From Bacteroidales bacterium (lineage in GTDB: Bacteria; Bacteroidota; Bacteroidia; Bacteroidales; Paludibacteraceae), in assembly GCA_015061115.1 (NCBI GenBank), contig SUXE01000007.1, positions 143,457 to 207,456 of the forward strand: DNA of 64,000 nt, in the 5' to 3' direction. Within the stretch, counting starts at the first letter, position 1; every line of letters begins with the position of its first letter. The notes below the pieces were generated by a model. The model was not told the origin of the DNA. It made no database searches and was given only the letters and a program-made list of their open reading frames with translations. This document shows, piece by piece, positions 37,101 to 45,653 of this stretch. The translations under genes were made by a program, and so were the position numbers.

Positions 37101-37570
37101 CGGAAGCAGTCAAGCCTGCGGAGACAAAGTCGGAAGCCAATAAAGTTGAAGAAAAGAAAGTCGACGCTGCTCCAAAGAAAGAGTTGAAGAAATACAAGAA
37201 TCTTTATACGCTCGACCGTACGGCAGAGCATTATTTCGCTCTTCTTATCACAAGAGGTGCCGTGGATTCCGAAAAGTTGATTCAACTTTTGGCTAATGCT
37301 AATGATGAGTGGCCCGGAGGAGAATTGAAAGTGGAGAAAACAGATGGCAAAAATTTCACTTTGATTGTCACGGTAGGTTTGTTTGAAAACTCCTCTGTAG
37401 CGATGGATTATTTGAAAGGTATTGTGAAATCAGATGCCTTGAAACAAAGATTACAGAATGTCTCTTATAATAGTGTTATTATTTCTAAAGATAATCTTGA
37501 TGCTTTGCGTCAGTCGGGAAATCTTAATGTTTATATGGAGTTGTTCAAGAAAGGTTATCTTGGCCGTTAA
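34145..37570 (+). CDS. porW: type IX secretion TPR lipoprotein, PorW/SprE-like
   Basis: This 1141-residue lipoprotein has lipobox MLGC (Cys23) after a hydrophobic signal. The first 150 residues carry the SprE/PorW hallmark 'KKNTAISRGYQAMTTRYNVYYNG' region. TPR helices run to about residue 430, followed by a charged coiled segment (440-475). A middle domain starts 'SNWYFYNAQAVSKGKISFKNKWGDR'. More TPRs lie between 590 and 740, and a Glu/Lys-rich low-complexity linker (about 935-1015) precedes a final globular domain. PorW/SprE is a periplasmic outer-membrane lipoprotein linking the PorK/N ring to the Sov translocon. It is followed 12 bp later by the T9SS regulator porX. The Lys/Glu-rich linker is not a feature I know to be fixed in the family. 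Confidence 0.8.
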   Translation: MDKKYFLIYISALSLFMLTMLGCSNKKNTAISRGYQAMTTRYNVYYNGRESLEKGKENIENAYKPDYSQILKMYPVGDKTTKGAAFSQCNRALDKCQTAIKLHSMRKKPVKKPGKMKDPDYAAFYAQEEFNSKMDDVWMLMGETKYYNEDFLGASATFTYVEKHFSVHKDLVVKASIWRARALMEMDWLYEADEILSNISDDDLNFENQEFYAAAMANLRLKQNEKAEALKYLKQAIPSAENRKEKTRFYFIMAQLNQELGHNDVAYAYYDSVIRKCPDYEMQFNARIRQSEVVPGDLANTDRIVAKLKKAAKSSKNKDYLDQIYYAIGNVYLTKGDTANAIKNYIVSAESSTRNGIEKAVTLMKLGQLYYQKRNYIDAEPCYAEASSILSNDHPDYNEIFAKAKNLTELKQNYEVVHLQDSLLALSEATDAERIAAAQREVDKVKARLQKEQEKREQDSLNARIAGMEIETIVSKNVNSVRGSNWYFYNAQAVSKGKISFKNKWGDRRLEDNWNRKNKQMMMISDEVAINDTANNSQNVPEFEDRGSDSERFANGQDMPELTLGYYLNQIPKTPEAKALALNQVRTSLFNEAVVFDEKIRDYDMAIQTYDEWMRRFGGEKADKDADVLFNSYRVAEKMNDNALAVKYKDELVSKYPNSKYSQVLSDPDYANKLVRMANVEDSIYRATYNAYHASEYQTVLANADYMQKNYKMSSLMPKFMLLKSLSFGKLGQHDSLKASLGTLVAEYPKSDVATMAKDILALIEQGNVSSKGTTASLASQRERILLEENIQTGVVDTVGFRYSDKSAYHFYIISQADKVDQNRLLFEVATYNFSKFLVKDYDLKVRPGLVSVSGLDNLDEALWYQKGVKESDGIMNLLKGTDYTLLVISEENSRLIGRGYTLEQYKVFYEKNILNRKQDNKKKINIELIGNDAPAAPVEIKEGDDLNNMSQSKIAPSTKSEAKTEAKQESKSVNSDEKTTDEKKTEAVKPAETKSEANKVEEKKVDAAPKKELKKYKNLYTLDRTAEHYFALLITRGAVDSEKLIQLLANANDEWPGGELKVEKTDGKNFTLIVTVGLFENSSVAMDYLKGIVKSDALKQRLQNVSYNSVIISKDNLDALRQSGNLNVYMELFKKGYLGR

Positions 37571-37582
37571 TAAAGTTTAATT

Positions 37583-39136
37583 ATGGATACATTACAGGGA
37601 ACAATATTATGGGCAGACGATGAGATCGATCTGCTAAAGGCACACATCATTTTTTTGAAGCAGAAGGGATATGAGATAGACTGTGTGAATAATGGTCAGG
37701 ATGCTGTGGAGGCGTGTAGAAACCGTCATTATGACATTGTTTTCCTTGACGAGAATATGCCCGGTATGAATGGTTTGGAGGCACTTCAGCAGATTAAGGA
37801 GATCGACAGCACAATCCCTGTGGTGATGATAACGAAGAGTGAGGAGGAGGATATTATGAATCAGGCTATCGGTGCTAAAATCGCCGACTATCTGATCAAA
37901 CCTGTCAATCCTAATCAGATTCTGCTTACTTTAAAAAAGAATATCAAGGCACGTCAGATTATTTCCGAAGCCACAACTGATGGCTATCGTTCGGAGTTCG
38001 GAAAAATCGGTTTGCAGATCAACGACTCTTCATCTGTGGAGGATTATATGGAAGTCTACAAGAAACTCGTTTTCTGGGAGTTGCAACTTTCTGAGTCTGC
38101 CGCGGATATGGATGATATCCTTCTTATGCAGAAGGAGGAGGCTAACAGTGCTTTTGTAAAGTTTATAAAAAAGAATTACGAAGGTTGGTTTAAGGATGAG
38201 TCAAACCGACCATTGATGAGTCAGGATGTATTCAAGACGAAGGTGTTGCCGTTGCTCGACAATGGAGAGAAGGTTTTCTTCGTAGTGTTGGATAATTTCC
38301 GTTTCGACCAGTGGAGAATCATACGTGAACTGCTCAGTGCAGATTTTGTTGTGGAGACGGAGGATTTGTATTGCAGTATGTTGCCAACAAGCACTCAGTA
38401 CAGCCGTAATGCGATTTTCTCTGGTTTGTTGCCATTGCAGATTAAAGAGATGTATCCGCAGTACTGGGTGGAGGAAGATGATGAAGATAGCAAGAACAAG
38501 TTTGAGGAAGAGTTGATAGGTACATTTTTCCAACGCTACCGTCGCAAATTCAAATATTCATACGCGAAGATTGTGGATTCTGCATTCGCATCCAAATATG
38601 TGTCTGAATTGAAAAAGTTGAAAGACAACGATTTGAATGTGACTGTGTTCAACTTCGTCGATATGCTTTCACATGCCAGAACAGACAGTAAGATGATTCG
38701 TGAACTCGCGTCGACTGATGCCGCTTACAGATCATTGACAAAGACATGGTTCCAACATTCAGCTATCAAAGAGTTTTTTGAGGCAGTGAAGAATATGGGC
38801 TATAAAGTGGTGCTGACTACAGACCACGGAACCATCCATGTGCGTAATGCGATAAAGGTGGTGGGAGACAAGAACACCAATACTAATTTGCGTTACAAGG
38901 TCGGCAAAAACTTGAATTATAATCCGAAAGAGGTTTTTGAGATACGTAAACCAGAATCAATAGGACTTCCATCACCTAATGTAAGTTCAGCATATATTTT
39001 CGCATGTAATTCAGATTTCTTCGCATATCCTAACAATTACAACTATTACGTCTCATACTATAAGAACACATTCCAGCATGGAGGCGTGTCGATGGAGGAG
39101 ATATTCTTGCCATTGGTTGTGATGAAAGGAAAATAA
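37583..39136 (+). CDS. porX: type IX secretion response regulator with PglZ-type phosphatase domain
   Basis: A 517-residue protein combining an N-terminal receiver domain (Asp12-Asp13, phospho-acceptor Asp56 in 'IVFLDENMPG', Thr in 'VVMITKSEE', Lys in 'YLIKPVNP') with a C-terminal PglZ/alkaline-phosphatase-like domain. The latter has 'FVVLDNFRFDQWR', nucleophile region 'LPTSTQYSRNAIFSG', 'FVDMLSHAR' and 'LTTDHGTIHVRN'. PorX dimerises on phosphorylation and controls T9SS gene expression with sigma factor SigP. Here its gene directly follows the PorW-like gene and is followed by a terminator. The cognate sensor PorY is not in the immediate context. Confidence 0.92.
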   Translation: MDTLQGTILWADDEIDLLKAHIIFLKQKGYEIDCVNNGQDAVEACRNRHYDIVFLDENMPGMNGLEALQQIKEIDSTIPVVMITKSEEEDIMNQAIGAKIADYLIKPVNPNQILLTLKKNIKARQIISEATTDGYRSEFGKIGLQINDSSSVEDYMEVYKKLVFWELQLSESAADMDDILLMQKEEANSAFVKFIKKNYEGWFKDESNRPLMSQDVFKTKVLPLLDNGEKVFFVVLDNFRFDQWRIIRELLSADFVVETEDLYCSMLPTSTQYSRNAIFSGLLPLQIKEMYPQYWVEEDDEDSKNKFEEELIGTFFQRYRRKFKYSYAKIVDSAFASKYVSELKKLKDNDLNVTVFNFVDMLSHARTDSKMIRELASTDAAYRSLTKTWFQHSAIKEFFEAVKNMGYKVVLTTDHGTIHVRNAIKVVGDKNTNTNLRYKVGKNLNYNPKEVFEIRKPESIGLPSPNVSSAYIFACNSDFFAYPNNYNYYVSYYKNTFQHGGVSMEEIFLPLVVMKGK

Positions 39137-39143
39137 ATATTAA

Positions 39144-39172
39144 AGAGACGTTGCGTGTGACGTCTCTTTTTT
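39144..39172 (+). terminator. terminator of porW-porX
   Basis: AGAGACGT pairs with ACGTCTCT around 'tgcgtgtg' and is followed by seven T. Its T run overlaps the -33 box of the rsmA promoter. Confidence 0.85.
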
Positions 39173-39202
39173 TGTGGTTTTCCGCAAATTATATTATCTT
39201 TG
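39171..39202 (+). promoter_or_regulatory. promoter of rsmA
   Basis: TTTG (39171-39174) and TATCTTTG (39195-39202), spacing 20, match the Bacteroidota consensus. The ATG follows 19 bases later. Confidence 0.7.
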
Positions 39203-39221
39203 CACCGCAAATCTGAAAAAG

Positions 39222-40004
39222 ATGAAAGTTACACCAAAAAAAGCTCTTGGACAGCACTTCCTAAAAGATCTCAACATTGCTCAACGCATTGCTGAGACGA
39301 TTGATCTTGGAGGTGGTATGCCGGTGTTGGAAATCGGTCCGGGCATGGGTGTGCTCACTCAGTTCTTGCTTCAGAACAAGGAGATCGATCTTACTTGTGT
39401 GGAGTTGGATTCAGAATCAGTGACTTATCTTTTAGCCAATTTCCCAGAACTTAATGGTCGCATAATAGAGGGCGACTTTCTTAAAATGAACCTTGACGAG
39501 ATGTATAAGGGACAGTTCTGTGTGATTGGAAATTTTCCTTATAACATTTCAAGCCAGATTTTCTTCAAGGTCCTTGATCACAAGGACAAGATTCCCATTT
39601 GTGCGGGAATGATTCAGAAGGAGGTGGCAGAGCGAATGGCGTCGAAGCCTGGAACGAAGGCTTACGGAATATTGAGCGTGCTTGTGCAGGCATACTATGA
39701 TATAGAATATCTGTTTACAGTTCACGAGAATGTGTTCGACCCACCCCCGAAAGTCAAATCGGCAGTGATTAGAATGCGACGCAATGACACAAAGAAAATC
39801 GATTGTGATGAGGATTTGTTCATTAAAGTCGTGAAGACAGCATTCAACCAACGACGCAAGATGATGCGTAATTCGTTGCAGGCTATGCTTGGCCAAGGAC
39901 ATCCTTTGCTTGCAGACCCAGTCTTTATGAAGCGTCCCGAACAACTTAGTGTGGCTGAGTTTGTGGATCTCACAAACCTTATCGCTAAGAATATCAATGC
40001 CTGA
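39222..40004 (+). CDS. rsmA: 16S rRNA dimethyladenosine methyltransferase
   Basis: Begins at the ATG inside a longer frame, because the promoter -7 box overlaps the upstream part and because '[16 protein letters not shown]' is the true family N terminus. The product is 260 residues. RsmA (KsgA) dimethylates A1518 and A1519 of 16S rRNA with S-adenosylmethionine. Motifs: '[16 protein letters not shown]' (SAM loop), 'VELDSESV', 'EGDFLKMN', the catalytic '[15 protein letters not shown]' and '[14 protein letters not shown]'. Length is normal. corA follows 97 bp later. Confidence 0.95.
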   Translation: MKVTPKKALGQHFLKDLNIAQRIAETIDLGGGMPVLEIGPGMGVLTQFLLQNKEIDLTCVELDSESVTYLLANFPELNGRIIEGDFLKMNLDEMYKGQFCVIGNFPYNISSQIFFKVLDHKDKIPICAGMIQKEVAERMASKPGTKAYGILSVLVQAYYDIEYLFTVHENVFDPPPKVKSAVIRMRRNDTKKIDCDEDLFIKVVKTAFNQRRKMMRNSLQAMLGQGHPLLADPVFMKRPEQLSVAEFVDLTNLIAKNINA

Positions 40005-40101
40005 TTTCATGTCGGTGTCTCGGCCGACAATTAGAGAGCGCAAATCTAATTGATTAATTCAAACTGTTGCAGCGTCGCAGTGGTTTGTAAAACAAATTGT
40101 T

Positions 40102-41055
40102 ATGCCAGTTTCTGAGGTTAGATTGTTTTATTTCGAGAACAATCGCTTGAAAGTAGCAAAGGATATTAAAATTTTGAAGGAGATTCCTCTTTCAGATTTT
40201 GTTTGGATTGACCTTGTAAATGTAGCTCCTGAAACGGAGAGTGAACTTGAGCATTTCTTGAAAATCTATATCCAGGAAGAAGAAGAGATTGAAGAGATCG
40301 AGATTTCTTCTCGTTTTATTGAGACGCAGGATACACTCGTCGCCAACTCGAATTTTATGCTTGATTCGTTTGAGAATGAGCCGGTATCTTTCATCCTGAA
40401 AAACAAGATTCTTGTTTCGGTGCGTGACAACAAACTAAAATCTTTTGATGAGACCGTCAAGAAGATGTTTGCTAATCCGCGTAATTTCCCGTCGGGCGAT
40501 CATATTCTTTGTGCTCTTATGGAGACACGAGTCGACTATGATGCCGATATGATCGAGAATGTGACGAATGAGATTTCTGAGCTTTCCAAAACGATGACTG
40601 TGGCTGAAGATATTGATGAGGACATCCTTTTGGAAATCAAGAACCTTCAGGAAAAAATCATGCATCTGCGAGAAAATTCCATTGATAAACAGCGTGTCGT
40701 CTCGAATATTCTTCGTAGTGAATTGTTCTCAAAAGAGTTGCTTCCAAGAATGAGTATGGTCATCAAGGATATAAATTCCTTGATTGAGCACACAAAGTTT
40801 GGTTTCGACCGTCTTGACTATTTGCAGGATACATTCCTCGGTTTGGTCAACATTGAGCAGAATAAGATCATCAAGATATTTACGATTGTGAGTGTCCTTT
40901 TTATGCCACCTACTTGGATCGCAAGTATTTTTGGTATGAATTTCAATATTATCCCGATGGCAGATAATCCGTATGGATTCTGGCTCTCAATTGGAATCAT
41001 GCTGATTGCATCGATAGTCGTACTGCTCTTTTTCAAAAAGAAAAATTTATTGTGA
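40102..41055 (+). CDS. corA: CorA-family magnesium/divalent cation transporter
   Basis: This 317-residue protein has a large cytoplasmic N-terminal domain with long helices ('EDIDEDILLEIKNLQEKIMHLREN'). Two C-terminal membrane helices follow, and the pore signature GMN is in 'ASIFGMNFNIIP' between them. 'PPTWIASIFGMNF' and the second helix 'YGFWLSIGIMLIASIVVLLFF' are followed by a basic tail KKKNLL. CorA works as a pentamer in the inner membrane. No frameshift. A terminator follows. Confidence 0.92.
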   Translation: MPVSEVRLFYFENNRLKVAKDIKILKEIPLSDFVWIDLVNVAPETESELEHFLKIYIQEEEEIEEIEISSRFIETQDTLVANSNFMLDSFENEPVSFILKNKILVSVRDNKLKSFDETVKKMFANPRNFPSGDHILCALMETRVDYDADMIENVTNEISELSKTMTVAEDIDEDILLEIKNLQEKIMHLRENSIDKQRVVSNILRSELFSKELLPRMSMVIKDINSLIEHTKFGFDRLDYLQDTFLGLVNIEQNKIIKIFTIVSVLFMPPTWIASIFGMNFNIIPMADNPYGFWLSIGIMLIASIVVLLFFKKKNLL

Positions 41056-41130
41056 TTTTGGTATGACGACGGTATGTCTTGATTCAATCTGTTGATAATC
41101 AACAATAGATAATCTAGAATTACCATATAT

Positions 41131-41179
41131 AACCGTTTCTGAGATTAATCATTTGATTTTGACTCAGAAACGGTTTTTT
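41131..41179 (+). terminator. terminator after corA
   Basis: AACCGTTTCTGAG (41131-41143) pairs perfectly with CTCAGAAACGGTT (41163-41175), a 13-bp stem, then T-rich sequence. Confidence 0.85.
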
Positions 41180-41255
41180 ATTGGAAAGTGTACAGATGTC
41201 ATGTGGAAAATAGTCGAAAGAGATCCGAAAAAATATTTTGTTTAGTAAAAAGGAC

Positions 41256-41263
41256 TATATTTG
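41256..41263 (+). promoter_or_regulatory. -7 box for the unknown secreted gene
   Basis: TATATTTG matches TAnnTTTG. A TTTG lies at 41237-41240, 15 bases upstream, slightly close. The ATG is 42 bases downstream. Confidence 0.4.
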
Positions 41264-41305
41264 ACCAATAAATCGAATTTTATATATGTCTATTGATTTT
41301 AGTAT

Positions 41306-42499
41306 ATGAAACATATATTTGTTATTCTTTTCTCTTTATTTTCTGTACAAATCTGTTTATCTGTGGAACCAATTGACACTGTGAAGTGGGTGAGTGATGT
41401 TTTGTTGAACTATGAAGTACAGAAAGACAGTGATTTGGATTCTGCTTTAGTTATTGTCCGAAAATCTCCTAAAAATGAATATAAAAAGGCATTGTATAAA
41501 TTTACTAATTTGATAATCAAAGAACAAACAGATTCCAAACGTCAGAAACTTTTTTTTCTTGCATTGATGGCTTACAATGATTTGTGGTCATATAATGGTA
41601 TTTCTTATGGAATAACTTGTTCAAAGTACTATACTTCTGTGTCAAAAAGTTTTTGTGAGGCTTATGATGAAAATGTAAATCCGTTATATGCACCATTAAG
41701 ATTTAAGTTTGATACACCGAGTTTCATCACAGATTCTTTTGTTTTGGATAAGTCAAATATTAATGATTTTGTGGAGAAATGGATGGCTTATTCCTCAAAT
41801 TTGAAGGAGAGGGATAAAAACAACTTTATTAATCAGAAGATTCAGGAATTTTATCAATGGAATGAAAATCTTAATGATGAAGCATACAAAAAAAATTGTA
41901 AAGAATTGGATAGCCTTAAATCTGCAAGAAAACGAAAGAATCGAGAGCTGATTTTTGATTTGGAAGATAGAATTCAAACATATTTAGAAGAGAAAAAATC
42001 GAATGTATGTGTTATGCCACGCACTATCGATATCTGTTATACAAGTGATTCTTTCGCTAGTATAAAAGAAACTTTTGAATCAGAGGCTCTATTGCCTCCA
42101 TTGCCTTTAGGTTGTTTTGGTTGTAAAAAAATGGACAGTCTTGCTGTTATCGTTCCTTGTTTGATGGAATTCAATAATAAGAATTTTTCGAATGAAGAAG
42201 GAGGTGTCAACCTGTTCTTGGCAGACACGCATATTAATAATATATTGGGAAAATATGCTGATGAATCGGATGAAAAACACAATGAATTAATGGATCTGTT
42301 TCATGTATATATTTATTCTGCTGATTCTTTTTTTTATAATTGCACTATTTATCCGATTTATTATCCGGTTATTTCCAATATTTATTGTTGTCCAGACGGT
42401 GTAGTATTTCGAGTACGATATACGAGTTCTGGATTTAATGTCTTTTTCCCTAATGACAAAAATGTTGAAGTAGAGCTTTTGGGTGGATGGGTTGAATAA
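41306..42499 (+). CDS. secreted protein of unknown function
   Basis: 397 residues with a clear signal peptide (MKHIFVILFSLFSVQICLS) and no lipobox. The mature part is mostly helical and charged, with Tyr/Trp-rich segments ('LMAYNDLWSYNGISYG'), a coiled-coil-prone region (about residues 170-235, 'KNCKELDSLKSARKRKNREL') and six or more Cys residues, including 'PLGCFGCKKMD'. Paired Cys suggests disulfides in the periplasm. No family recognised. It is AT-rich and stands at the left edge of the accessory block that also holds the duplicated S41 cassette. Confidence 0.5.
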   Translation: MKHIFVILFSLFSVQICLSVEPIDTVKWVSDVLLNYEVQKDSDLDSALVIVRKSPKNEYKKALYKFTNLIIKEQTDSKRQKLFFLALMAYNDLWSYNGISYGITCSKYYTSVSKSFCEAYDENVNPLYAPLRFKFDTPSFITDSFVLDKSNINDFVEKWMAYSSNLKERDKNNFINQKIQEFYQWNENLNDEAYKKNCKELDSLKSARKRKNRELIFDLEDRIQTYLEEKKSNVCVMPRTIDICYTSDSFASIKETFESEALLPPLPLGCFGCKKMDSLAVIVPCLMEFNNKNFSNEEGGVNLFLADTHINNILGKYADESDEKHNELMDLFHVYIYSADSFFYNCTIYPIYYPVISNIYCCPDGVVFRVRYTSSGFNVFFPNDKNVEVELLGGWVE

Positions 42500-42686
42500 T
42501 TGTGATTTTTTTAACTTTTTGATTATTAGAGTGCTATTGTGATAATTGAAAATTTTATCGGAATTTAATTCTTACTTTTTTATTTTTCTCCCACAATATT
42601 TTTTAGACTGTTTCCGTTTTAATGTTAGAAAGAGATATAGTACTATTGACCTTTTTTAATGAAGAAATATTGAGTTTGTTTAATTT

Positions 42687-42694
42687 TATTTTTG
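42687..42694 (+). promoter_or_regulatory. -7 box very close to the cassette 1 start
   Basis: TATTTTTG fits TAnnTTTG and ends nine bases before the ATG, so the transcript would have a leader of only a few bases. No TTTG at the right -33 distance. Confidence 0.35.
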
Positions 42695-42703
42695 ACATTA
42701 AAA

Positions 42704-43573
42704 ATGGAAAGAATTGTTTGTGTTTTGTCATTTTGCTTAGTCTTTTTGACAACTGTGTTTGCAGAAGAGACCCCCGATTCTTTGTCTGTAAAGAATGACA
42801 TTGGGTTGTCTAAGAATTTTTCGTTTGGTTTGGGCTTTGGACGAGAGAGTCATCATGTTTCGTATCTTTCTCCATTGCTCTATTCTGGCAAGCCTACTGA
42901 AATATGGGCGGAAAGAATAAATAGGAAGATAAAGGGAGACAAGGACTTCTTTAGTTTGACTAATCTTCGTTTACATAGAAGTAGTCTTTCTGCATCAAAT
43001 AAAGAGAATGAGATGGAAGCCAGTCATATTACATTTGAATATCATTATTTTTATGATTGGAAACTGGCTCCTAATTTCCATATGCTCTGTGGAGCGTATT
43101 CAGGTGGAGAATTTGGAGCTGATTTGATGATGTCTAAGTTATGGGTTGGTAACAACCCAACTTATATTCGTGCAGAAGTTAATCTTTTGGGTTTGTCTTT
43201 CCGTCCAACTTTGTGTGTTAAGACAAAACGTCGTGTGATTAAGATCGCCAATCAGTTCGACCTTCGATTGGCTGGCTTGACTTATACTCCTACATATACT
43301 CAGCTTTACATGGATGATAATGATTTGTCGGAGTATATAGATTTTAATTCATTCTCTGAAAAAATCCGTTTCTCAAATAAATTCACTGTTGATCTGCCGC
43401 TTCGTAAGACGACGTTACGTCTTGGTATGTTGGTTGAACGTTCCAAGTCGAATATTGATTTGATCGACAATCGTACTTTGAATGTTCAGGCTCTTGTCGG
43501 TTTCTCATTCGACTATCTGACAAAATCAGGAAGACTTAATAAAAAATCAGAGTTTAAAACAATTTTTGAGTAA
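42704..43573 (+). CDS. DUF3316-like outer-membrane protein, cassette copy 1
   Basis: Starts at the ATG of a signal peptide (MERIVCVLSFCLVFLTTVFA); about 289 residues. After the signal comes 'FGLGFGRESHHVSYLSPLLYSG', which resembles the 'DTYLSP..Y.G' motif I associate with DUF3316 proteins of Bacteroidales. The body alternates polar and aromatic residues ('FEYHYFYDWKLAPNFHMLCGAYSGGEFGADL') and ends in a Phe-Glu tail, as in outer-membrane barrels. The S41 peptidase gene begins 5 bp after its stop. The pair is repeated at 44793-46688. Function unknown. Confidence 0.6.
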   Translation: MERIVCVLSFCLVFLTTVFAEETPDSLSVKNDIGLSKNFSFGLGFGRESHHVSYLSPLLYSGKPTEIWAERINRKIKGDKDFFSLTNLRLHRSSLSASNKENEMEASHITFEYHYFYDWKLAPNFHMLCGAYSGGEFGADLMMSKLWVGNNPTYIRAEVNLLGLSFRPTLCVKTKRRVIKIANQFDLRLAGLTYTPTYTQLYMDDNDLSEYIDFNSFSEKIRFSNKFTVDLPLRKTTLRLGMLVERSKSNIDLIDNRTLNVQALVGFSFDYLTKSGRLNKKSEFKTIFE

Positions 43574-43578
43574 GAATC

Positions 43579-44619
43579 ATGAAAAAGATATTTGTTGGTA
43601 TTTTTGTGGCTCTCGTATCCACTTTCGTCGCATGCGATGATGATTTAAAATATGACATGGACACCGTCTACGATTACGAGACCAATTTCGAGTTCCTATG
43701 GAAAGAGTTCGATCAGAAGTATAGCTTGTTCGGCTACAAGAAAGATTCGATTAAGGATTGGAATGCTGTCCATGATGAATATCTGAGATATGTTAGAAAC
43801 TGTAAGAACGAGGTTGAGTTGTTCGATGTGTTGGCGGCTATGCTGAATGAACTAAAAGACGGACATGTCAATCTGTTGTCTTCGTTTGATATTTCAAGTT
43901 ATGATTTTGAAGACAATTATCCATCCGACATAGATGGTGGTGTATTGTCCAACGACAGATACCTTGGAAAAAACAGTCGTCGCAGCGCAGGTTTTAAGTA
44001 TAAGACTTTGCGAGATGGAAAGGTCGGATATATAAGATATGCTGATTTTAATGAGGATTTCACATCATCACAATTGGATTTTATATTGAATTCGTTTGAA
44101 AATACAGATGGCTTGATAATAGATGTCAGAAGCAACTATGGTGGAGCCGTTAAAAATGTAGATGACCTTGTGTCTCATTTTGTCGACGAACCTTATCTTG
44201 CGTATCATACAATCTATAAAAAAGGGGTAGGTCATTCTGATTTTTCTTCTCCGGTATCCAATACGATCTATCCAGCCAATAATGGTGTCATCTATAGAAA
44301 ACCTGTTTATGTGTTTGTCGACAGAGGTTGTTTCAGCGCCACAAACTGTTTCGCATTTTCGATAAAGGGATTGCCACGAATCACTCTGATTGGAGGAAAG
44401 ACGGGTGGTGGAGCTGGTGCACCAATGGTGACTGAACTGCCTAACGGTTGGACAGCCCGTTTTTCTGGAACAATTCTTTTGGATAAAGACAAGCAGATCA
44501 GTGAATTTGGTGTGGATCCGGATATTGAACTGCATCTGGACAAAGATTTGGCTGACTCTCAAGGATTGGACAATATTATTGAGACAGCTTGTGATTATAT
44601 AGTAGGTGTTGTTAAATAA
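43579..44619 (+). CDS. S41-family peptidase lipoprotein, cassette copy 1
   Basis: This 346-residue protein has signal peptide 'MKKIFVGIFVALVSTFVAC', with Cys19 followed by DDD. An acidic run after the lipid Cys is the kind of signal that sends Bacteroidota lipoproteins to the cell surface. An N-terminal helical cap (about 30-105) ends in 'LKDGHVNLLSS', then 'GYIRYADF'. 'GLIIDVRSNYGG' lies at about 173-184. The nucleophile region 'CFSATN' comes near residue 255 and 'LIGGKTGGGAGAP' carries the general-base Lys 21 residues later. No PDZ domain. The catalytic Ser/Lys pair is present, so activity is likely. Natural substrate unknown; the partner barrel protein is a candidate. Confidence 0.8.
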   Translation: MKKIFVGIFVALVSTFVACDDDLKYDMDTVYDYETNFEFLWKEFDQKYSLFGYKKDSIKDWNAVHDEYLRYVRNCKNEVELFDVLAAMLNELKDGHVNLLSSFDISSYDFEDNYPSDIDGGVLSNDRYLGKNSRRSAGFKYKTLRDGKVGYIRYADFNEDFTSSQLDFILNSFENTDGLIIDVRSNYGGAVKNVDDLVSHFVDEPYLAYHTIYKKGVGHSDFSSPVSNTIYPANNGVIYRKPVYVFVDRGCFSATNCFAFSIKGLPRITLIGGKTGGGAGAPMVTELPNGWTARFSGTILLDKDKQISEFGVDPDIELHLDKDLADSQGLDNIIETACDYIVGVVK

Positions 44620-44646
44620 CCGATAGTTATTGTTTGTTTTTCCAAG

Positions 44647-44690
44647 AACGTCAGAGATTTTCTATTAAAAGGATTCTTCTGACGTTTTTT
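44647..44690 (+). terminator. terminator between the two cassette copies
   Basis: AACGTCAGA (44647-44655) pairs with TCTGACGTT (44678-44686), followed by T. It separates copy 1 from copy 2, so each can be transcribed alone. Confidence 0.75.
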
Positions 44691-44760
44691 ATTTGTCTCA
44701 TAGAGGATGATTTTGAATTTCTCATTAGTTGTGTGATTTTTTTATTTCTTGAAAAAATAC

Positions 44761-44768
44761 TAATTTTG
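44761..44768 (+). promoter_or_regulatory. -7 box for cassette copy 2
   Basis: TAATTTTG matches TAnnTTTG, 24 bases before the ATG. The -33 region is T-rich without an exact TTTG. Confidence 0.45.
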
Positions 44769-44792
44769 TTGTGTTTTTGATTTATTGTTAAA

Positions 44793-45647
44793 ATGAGGAA
44801 ATTTAGTTTTTTAATCTCATTCTTTTTTTTCTTTCTGACGACGTTGCATGCGGAGACGTCGGATTCAGCATCTGTCAGACTTGGAAATCGTGCTTTTGGA
44901 TTGGGCATTGGTAGAGAAACACATCATGTTTCATTCCTCTCACCATTGCTTTATTCTGGTACTACGTATGAGTTTTGGAATGAGACGATCAAACATCAAT
45001 CCGTAGGGAAAAGTGATTTCTATAGTTTGGTGAACAATCGCGTCAGCATGACTTATATGATGCCTACAAATGAGTCGACAGAGATGAGCTCATACTATGA
45101 TGTTTTTGAATATCATAATTTTTATGATTGGAAACTGACTCCGAACTTCCACATGCTTTGTGGCGTTTACGCAGGATTTGAATTTGGAGCGGATCTGTTG
45201 TTCAGCAATTCAAATAATCCTGTTTACATACGTGCTGATTTGAGCCTTTTGGGCTTGTCGTTCCGTCCTACATTATGTCTCCGTACTAGACGACGTCTGA
45301 TAAAAATCTCTGATCAGTTGAATTTACGTCTGGCAGGAGTCGTATTCTCTCCTACATACACTCAGCTTTATTATGATTTGACGTTGGAAGAGTATGATAA
45401 GTCTGAATTCATTGACTTTAATTCTTTGTCTGAGAAAGTTCGTTTTTCGAATAAACTGATGGTCGAGTTACCTCTTCGTAAAACTACATTACGTCTTGGA
45501 ATGCTGTTTGAACGCTCAAAATCCATGATTAATATGATCGACAATCGTACTTTGAATGTTCAGGCTCTTATCGGATGGTCGTACGACTATTATAATCTTA
45601 AAGGAAGACTTAATAGGGATTCCAGATTTACAACAGTATTTGAATAA
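44793..45647 (+). CDS. DUF3316-like outer-membrane protein, cassette copy 2
   Basis: 284 residues with signal peptide (FSFLISFFFFFLTTLHA). It is clearly homologous to cassette copy 1 over its whole length. Shared segments include 'GIGRETHHVSFLSPLLYSG', 'FYDWKLTPNFHMLCGVYAGFEFGADL', 'LLGLSFRPTLC', 'FSNKLMVELPLRKTTLRLGML' and 'IDNRTLNVQALIGWSYDY'. The shared parts are presumably barrel strands and turns, while the region after the signal and the 'YYDLTLEEYDKSEFIDF' loop differ. The S41 gene begins 6 bp after the stop, as in copy 1. Confidence 0.6.
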   Translation: MRKFSFLISFFFFFLTTLHAETSDSASVRLGNRAFGLGIGRETHHVSFLSPLLYSGTTYEFWNETIKHQSVGKSDFYSLVNNRVSMTYMMPTNESTEMSSYYDVFEYHNFYDWKLTPNFHMLCGVYAGFEFGADLLFSNSNNPVYIRADLSLLGLSFRPTLCLRTRRRLIKISDQLNLRLAGVVFSPTYTQLYYDLTLEEYDKSEFIDFNSLSEKVRFSNKLMVELPLRKTTLRLGMLFERSKSMINMIDNRTLNVQALIGWSYDYYNLKGRLNRDSRFTTVFE

Positions 45648-45653
45648 GAAGTT

